Source: Amoebidium appalachense
Lineage: Eukaryota; Ichthyosporea
Direction: 5' to 3'
DNA: 64,000 nt
Assembly (NCBI GenBank): GCA_963693365.1
Contig: CAVNZM010000002.1
Coordinates: 16,058,001-16,122,000 of the forward strand
Made by a program: the position numbers and the translations under genes. Positions 60,083 through 64,000 of this stretch are shown piece after piece. The notes below the pieces were generated by a model, which was given only the letters and a program-made list of their open reading frames with translations, did no database searches and was not told the DNA's origin. Position 1 is the stretch's first letter. Each line of letters starts with the position of its first letter.

Positions 60083-61381
60083 CCCCCCGCCCTCTTTTTT
60101 GCCGACAATATTGTGCTTATGTCATCCGATCCTATCGAACTACGGCAATACATTCGTGTGGTTGAACATTGGTGCCAGCGCAACGATTATGAAGGTTAAT
60201 GTCAAAAAGTGTGCCCTTTTATCAAAATCGATACCGGCATGGGACGACGTTTGTATTTTCGGCAGTCCCCTCCCTCGCCCAATCGAATACAAGTATTTGG
60301 GGATTCCGGTGGACGAATGGGGCATATGTTTCAAAGTTTAACGGATGATCGACCGTCGGGTGGGAGTGCAGGCAGGTGTCTTCGGTTATTTAGGGATGTG
60401 TATCTTTCTACAGTAACTCTTTCTCATACTGTCCACCTATACAATCGTCTTAGTATATTTCGCACATATATTCGCCCTTTGTCTGAATACGGGTTGCCCT
60501 TACTAGCTATGGCACCCCCTGATACTGTTACTAATGTCCTCTTGAAATCATTAGATGATTTCCACTACACAACAGTTACTTGTTGTACGTTTCTCACTGG
60601 TCTTTCCACACCTATCCCTAGACGCCTTTTTGATTCTCTCTACGCACTCACACCACCATCACAACGCGTACACGAATTAGTCCTTAAATTTCACGAGCAC
60701 ATCACCCGCCTGTCCGCTTGTGCCCCGGACCACCCGCTCTTCCGGCTACACGCATCCCCGCCGGACTCGCCCCTCTACCTCTTCCCTTCCCCATCGTCTC
60801 TGCCCATTGCCGAGCATTATGTGGAATGGCTGGCGACCCCACCGGAGGTACGGCTAGATCATAGTGTGAATATGAATAGTTTCAAGTCTATGACTGATAG
60901 ATATCTTTTTACTCTACGTGTTGAGTCCCTTCTGGTGTTAGGACCGCAAAAACACCAACTACTAGTAGCCTATATCATGGCGGATACGGTTAGAGAGTCT
61001 CGTTCATACATAGATTCGTTTATTCGTAATGTGGTGTGGTGTAAAAACGCAAAGATGATTATGGCTTGGCGGTGTAATCGGTTTCTGGTGTCTCCTGCTC
61101 GTATGTGTAATATGTGTGGGGGGCGGTTTACTCGCGGCTGCATATAGGATCCTATATCTATCAATAAGTGCAACCTGTTAGCTAACATATTAGAACCGGA
61201 GGTTATTGGCGGTTTTATTCTCGTTTCTTCCTCTCTTCCTCAATATATCCGTTTTAAGATGACTATCCTAGATCACCTTATTAATGCTGCACAGTATGAT
61301 ATTGTGATCCGGTGCCTTAACTTTCTTTCGGAGCTACCGATGCTAGCCTCTGCTTAGTCCATAATATGTAATAGGGGTGTC

Positions 61382-61745
61382 AGATACTACGATGGCGCTC
61401 ATTGTTGCCTAGCATGTACATATGTCACTGGCTGCATTTGATTGGCTGTGCTGGAAAGCGCAGTAGGCCGTCGAATGTGGCTGGGCCTCCGGCAGTGTCC
61501 ACGCAATAAAAAGTGTATAAACCCCGTGGACACTGCCGGAGGCCCAGCCACATTCGACGGCCTACCGCGTTTTCCAGCGCAGCCAATCAAATGCAGCCAG
61601 TGAAATATGTACATGCTAGGCAACAATGAGGCGTGGACACTGCCGGAGGCCCAGCCACATTCGACGGCCTACTGCGCTTTCCAGCACAGCCAATCAAATG
61701 CAGCCAGTGACATATGTACATGCTAGGCAACAATGAGGGCCATCG
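61382..61745. repeat. Palindromic junction of two LINE 3' ends
   Basis: A ~115-bp unit, from TTGTTGCCTAGCATG to GGCCTCCGGCAGTGTCCAC, occurs once in minus orientation (61388-61502) and twice in plus orientation (61525-61630 and 61634-61738). The centre is a perfect ~19-bp hairpin (61484-61502 with 61525-61543) around a GCAATAAAAAGTGT loop that contains an AATAAA. Confidence 0.85.
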
Positions 61746-61777
61746 TAGTATCTGACACCCCTATTACATATTATGGA

Positions 61778-62876
61778 CTAAGCAGAGGCTAGCATCGGTA
61801 GCTCCAAAAGAAAGTTAAGGCACCGGATCACAATATCATACTGTGCAGCATTAATAAGGTGAATCAGATCTAGGATAGTCATCTTAAAACGGATATATTG
61901 AGGAAGAGAGGAAGAAAAGAGAATAAAACCGCCAATAACCTCCGGTTCTAATACATCAGCTAACAGGTTGCATTTATTGATGGATATGCAGCCGCGAGTA
62001 AACCGCCCCCCACACATATTACACATACGAGCAGGAGACACCAGAAACCGATTACACCGCCAAGCCATAATCATCTTTGCGTTTTTACACCACACCACAT
62101 TACGAATAAACGAATCTATGTATGAACGAGACTCTCTAACCGTATCCGCCATATAGGCTACTAGTAGTTGGTGTTTTTGCGGTCCTAACACCGGAAGGGA
62201 CTCAACTCGTAGAGTAAAAAGATATCTATCAGCCATAGACTTGAAACTATTCATATTCACACTATGATCTAGCCGTACCTCCGGTGGGGTCGCCAGCCAT
62301 TCCACATAACGCTCGGCAATGGGCAGAGACGATGGGGAAGGGAAGAGGTAGAGGGGCGAGTCCGGCGGGGATGCGTGTAGCCGGAAGAGCGGGTCACCGT
62401 GGTCCGGGGCACAAGCGGACAGGCGGGTGATGTGCTCGTGAAATTTAAGGACTAATTCGTGTACGCGTTGTGATGGTGGTGTGAGTGCCTAGAGAGAATC
62501 AAAAAGGCGTCTAGGGATAGGTGTGGAAAGACCAGTGAGAAACGTACAACAAGTTGTGTAGTGGAAATCATCTATTGATTTGAGGACATTAGTAACAGTA
62601 TCAGGGGTTGCCATAGCTAGTAAGGGCAACCCGTATTCAGACAAAGGGCGAATATATGTGCGAAATATACTAAGACGATTGTATAGGTGGACAGTATGAG
62701 AAAGAGTAGCAAGATACACATCCCTAAATAACCGAAGACACCTGCCTGCACTCTCCACCCGACGGTCGATCGTCCGTTTGAAACATATGCCCCATTCGTC
62801 CACCGGAATCCCCAAATACTTGTATTCGATTGGGCGAGGGAGGGGACTGCCGAAAATACAAACGTCGTCCAATGCC
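61778..62876 (-). pseudogene. Second LINE ORF2 3' fragment, inverted
   Basis: A minus-strand copy of the C-terminal part of the LINE ORF2 (matching 60237-61357), 5'-truncated at ~62876 just before the block DDVCIFGSPLPRP. It carries WLATPPEVRLDH, the CNMC motif and FTRGCI, and ends at the same stop. It has frame disruptions at ~62490 and ~62310 but lacks some of the indels of copy 1, so it is a separate insertion rather than a mirrored assembly of copy 1. Confidence 0.85.
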
Positions 62877-64000
62877 GACGCAATGCAATAAAAAGTGTGT
62901 AAACCCCATGACTAATGTATGATTCGATTGGTTGGTAATGTTTAGATATACTTTTTTATTGGCATCTTTGCGGCTCAGCCGCCCCGTGCACATGGCATTC
63001 ATCATACTCGAGGCAAAAATTACCACTCCACTGGTTTGTCATATGTACATAACGTCACCACATTCCAAAGTGAACCTATAGTCATCAGAAAAGGGAATAT
63101 ATGATTCGTGTAGTTCTGGTGTCGTGCATATGCTTGTCGCAATTGATGTCGGGCATGTGTGAATTCGAAGTCTTGGTAAGGGTGTGGTTGGTCTTCCAGA
63201 TATGTGTGTGTGTGTGTGAATGACTATGTGGGTGGGTGTCTGTCATTGTATGGTTTTATGTGCCTTACAGTCACTGTGGATGCAAGTGTCGGTGTGCACC
63301 CGATAATCATTCCTTTGTATCATATTCAGAGTGGTAAGGCTCTAGGACTCATACATGCATCTATACCAACGGAATAAAAGTACAGCTACACCTTGACATT
63401 GAAAAGTGATACAAACAGTGTGTGTGGCACGCATGGGCAACCAAGGAATCGATGTGCAGGGGTTACCGTAGTTCGTGTGCAGGAATGAAGGGTACTCCCT
63501 TGCTTTCACACACAAATACAACCAAAATTTGTTTTCATATAGACACTCATTCGGAAACCCATTCTCAATATGTTTAAAAAATTCCTAACGCACATCAACC
63601 ACATACATTCTTAAAACAAGAATCCGATCACAAAAAGACATCAATATAGACAGGCGCAGAGTGTTTTATGACGAACCAAGCCATTCATAACCCATACCTC
63701 ACGCAACGAACACACTCCATTATCCCAAATGCCCCACAAAACCCAAAAAACAAAACTTAGGCTTTCCGAGAGTTGGTGTAACAAACAAAAGGGGAGAATG
63801 GCACGGGGGAAAACATGAAACGGCTAGTGGGGAAACGGCCGGAAGAATAAGGCTTCAAAAATACTCGAAGAGATGAGCGGGAAAAAAAATGGAAAAACGG
63901 GACTGCATCACAGGGATGCATGGCCTCAGTCGGATTGTTGCTTCTTTGCTGCTGCCATAAGTGCCGCTGTGCAGAGACAACAGGCAATTGTTAGCACAGC
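62877..64000. other. Right edge; no gene recognised
   Basis: It begins with GCAATAAAAAGTGTGTAAACC, the same string found in the hairpin loop at 61503. The rest is unique AT-rich sequence with a short GT tract. A 76-codon minus-strand frame (63757-63987) has no signature and is not accepted as a gene. Confidence 0.5.

Larger units (their letters stand above)
56642..61357 (+). pseudogene. Non-LTR retrotransposon (LINE) ORF2: APE endonuclease and reverse transcriptase, interrupted
   Basis: Copies RNA into DNA at a nicked target. Starts MLSFLFWNARSLN, the usual first strand of an APE endonuclease. After a frameshift come FIVVAET, HSGIVFIA, VLGDF and, after another, PSDHLPIV, all APE landmarks (56642-57270). 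Reverse transcriptase blocks follow: GPDGIP (~57930), FRPITLTS (~58150), motif A FIDFKNAYD (~58345-58371) and motif B GVLQGSLLSPLLF (~58519-58557). A 1449-bp LTR element (58634-60082) then interrupts the frame. Motif C resumes at 60098 as FADN, so the second catalytic Asp of the usual ADD is Asn. Several more frameshifts follow (~60193, ~60340). The C-terminal part (60400-61147) has a CNMC motif and the frame ends at TAG 61355-61357. Frameshifts, the insertion and the altered motif C make it inactive. Confidence 0.85.

Noticed and set aside
60237-62876. Palindrome as an assembly artefact
   Set aside because: The arms differ in substitutions, indels and number of 3'-unit copies, so they are independent insertions.
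63757-63987. 76-codon minus-strand ORF at the right edge
   Set aside because: It is short, isolated and without signature; it may be part of a gene beyond the window, but this cannot be supported.

Overview
The window is nuclear DNA from an intron-rich eukaryote. Protein-coding exons are short and joined by GT-AG introns, promoters carry TATA and CCAAT boxes, and the genes are eukaryotic housekeeping families. Introns and spacers are packed with (CA)n/(GT)n arrays and with C or G runs of 15-60 bases. I cannot name the species. Gene content, compact intron-bearing genes and the LINE and LTR debris would fit a unicellular relative of animals or another intron-rich protist, but that is a weak inference.

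Layout from left to right. (1) 2.3-6.1 kb, + strand: the last seven exons of the DNA polymerase alpha catalytic subunit, with an in-frame TGA inside the second C-terminal zinc motif. (2) 6.7-10.4 kb: a large inverted duplication carrying two near-identical, intronless, divergent genes for a 214-residue secreted protein of unknown family. Copies of a 3'-flank repeat lie at both outer ends, with a third at the window's left edge. (3) 10.4-21.2 kb: a repeat-rich stretch containing a dispersed 200-250 bp repeat that ends in poly(C), and a YVH1/DUSP12-like dual-specificity phosphatase whose exons are scattered over 5.5 kb. (4) 21.2-25 kb: a direct repeat, a tRNA-like sequence and, on the - strand, an intronless SIAH-type RING E3 ligase. 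(5) 25.7-36.2 kb: SIL1, the ER nucleotide-exchange factor for BiP, as an eight-exon model whose phases all agree (480 aa). (6) 36.8-51.9 kb: a CDK9-like transcriptional kinase, an 18-exon model that stays in frame throughout (1442 aa), with a long acidic N-terminus and a Gln/Pro/Gly-rich tail. (7) 53.9-62.9 kb: a retroelement graveyard holding a tandem repeat, a tRNA-derived SINE-like head, and a decayed APE-type LINE (ORF1 zinc knuckle, ORF2 endonuclease plus reverse transcriptase). The LINE is interrupted by a compact LTR element whose two 573-bp LTRs look identical. A second LINE 3' fragment lies tail-to-tail with the first and forms a palindrome of about 2.6 kb. The last 1.1 kb shows no gene.

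The genes are not an operon or pathway. They are independent housekeeping genes: replication, phosphatase signalling, ubiquitination, ER folding and transcription elongation. The most unusual features are the mirrored secreted-protein pair, the nested retroelements with a 5-bp target duplication that explains the broken reverse transcriptase frame, and complementary microsatellites that flank exons or form the splice sites themselves. Long C/G runs stop abruptly near 52.4 kb, where the retroelement region begins.
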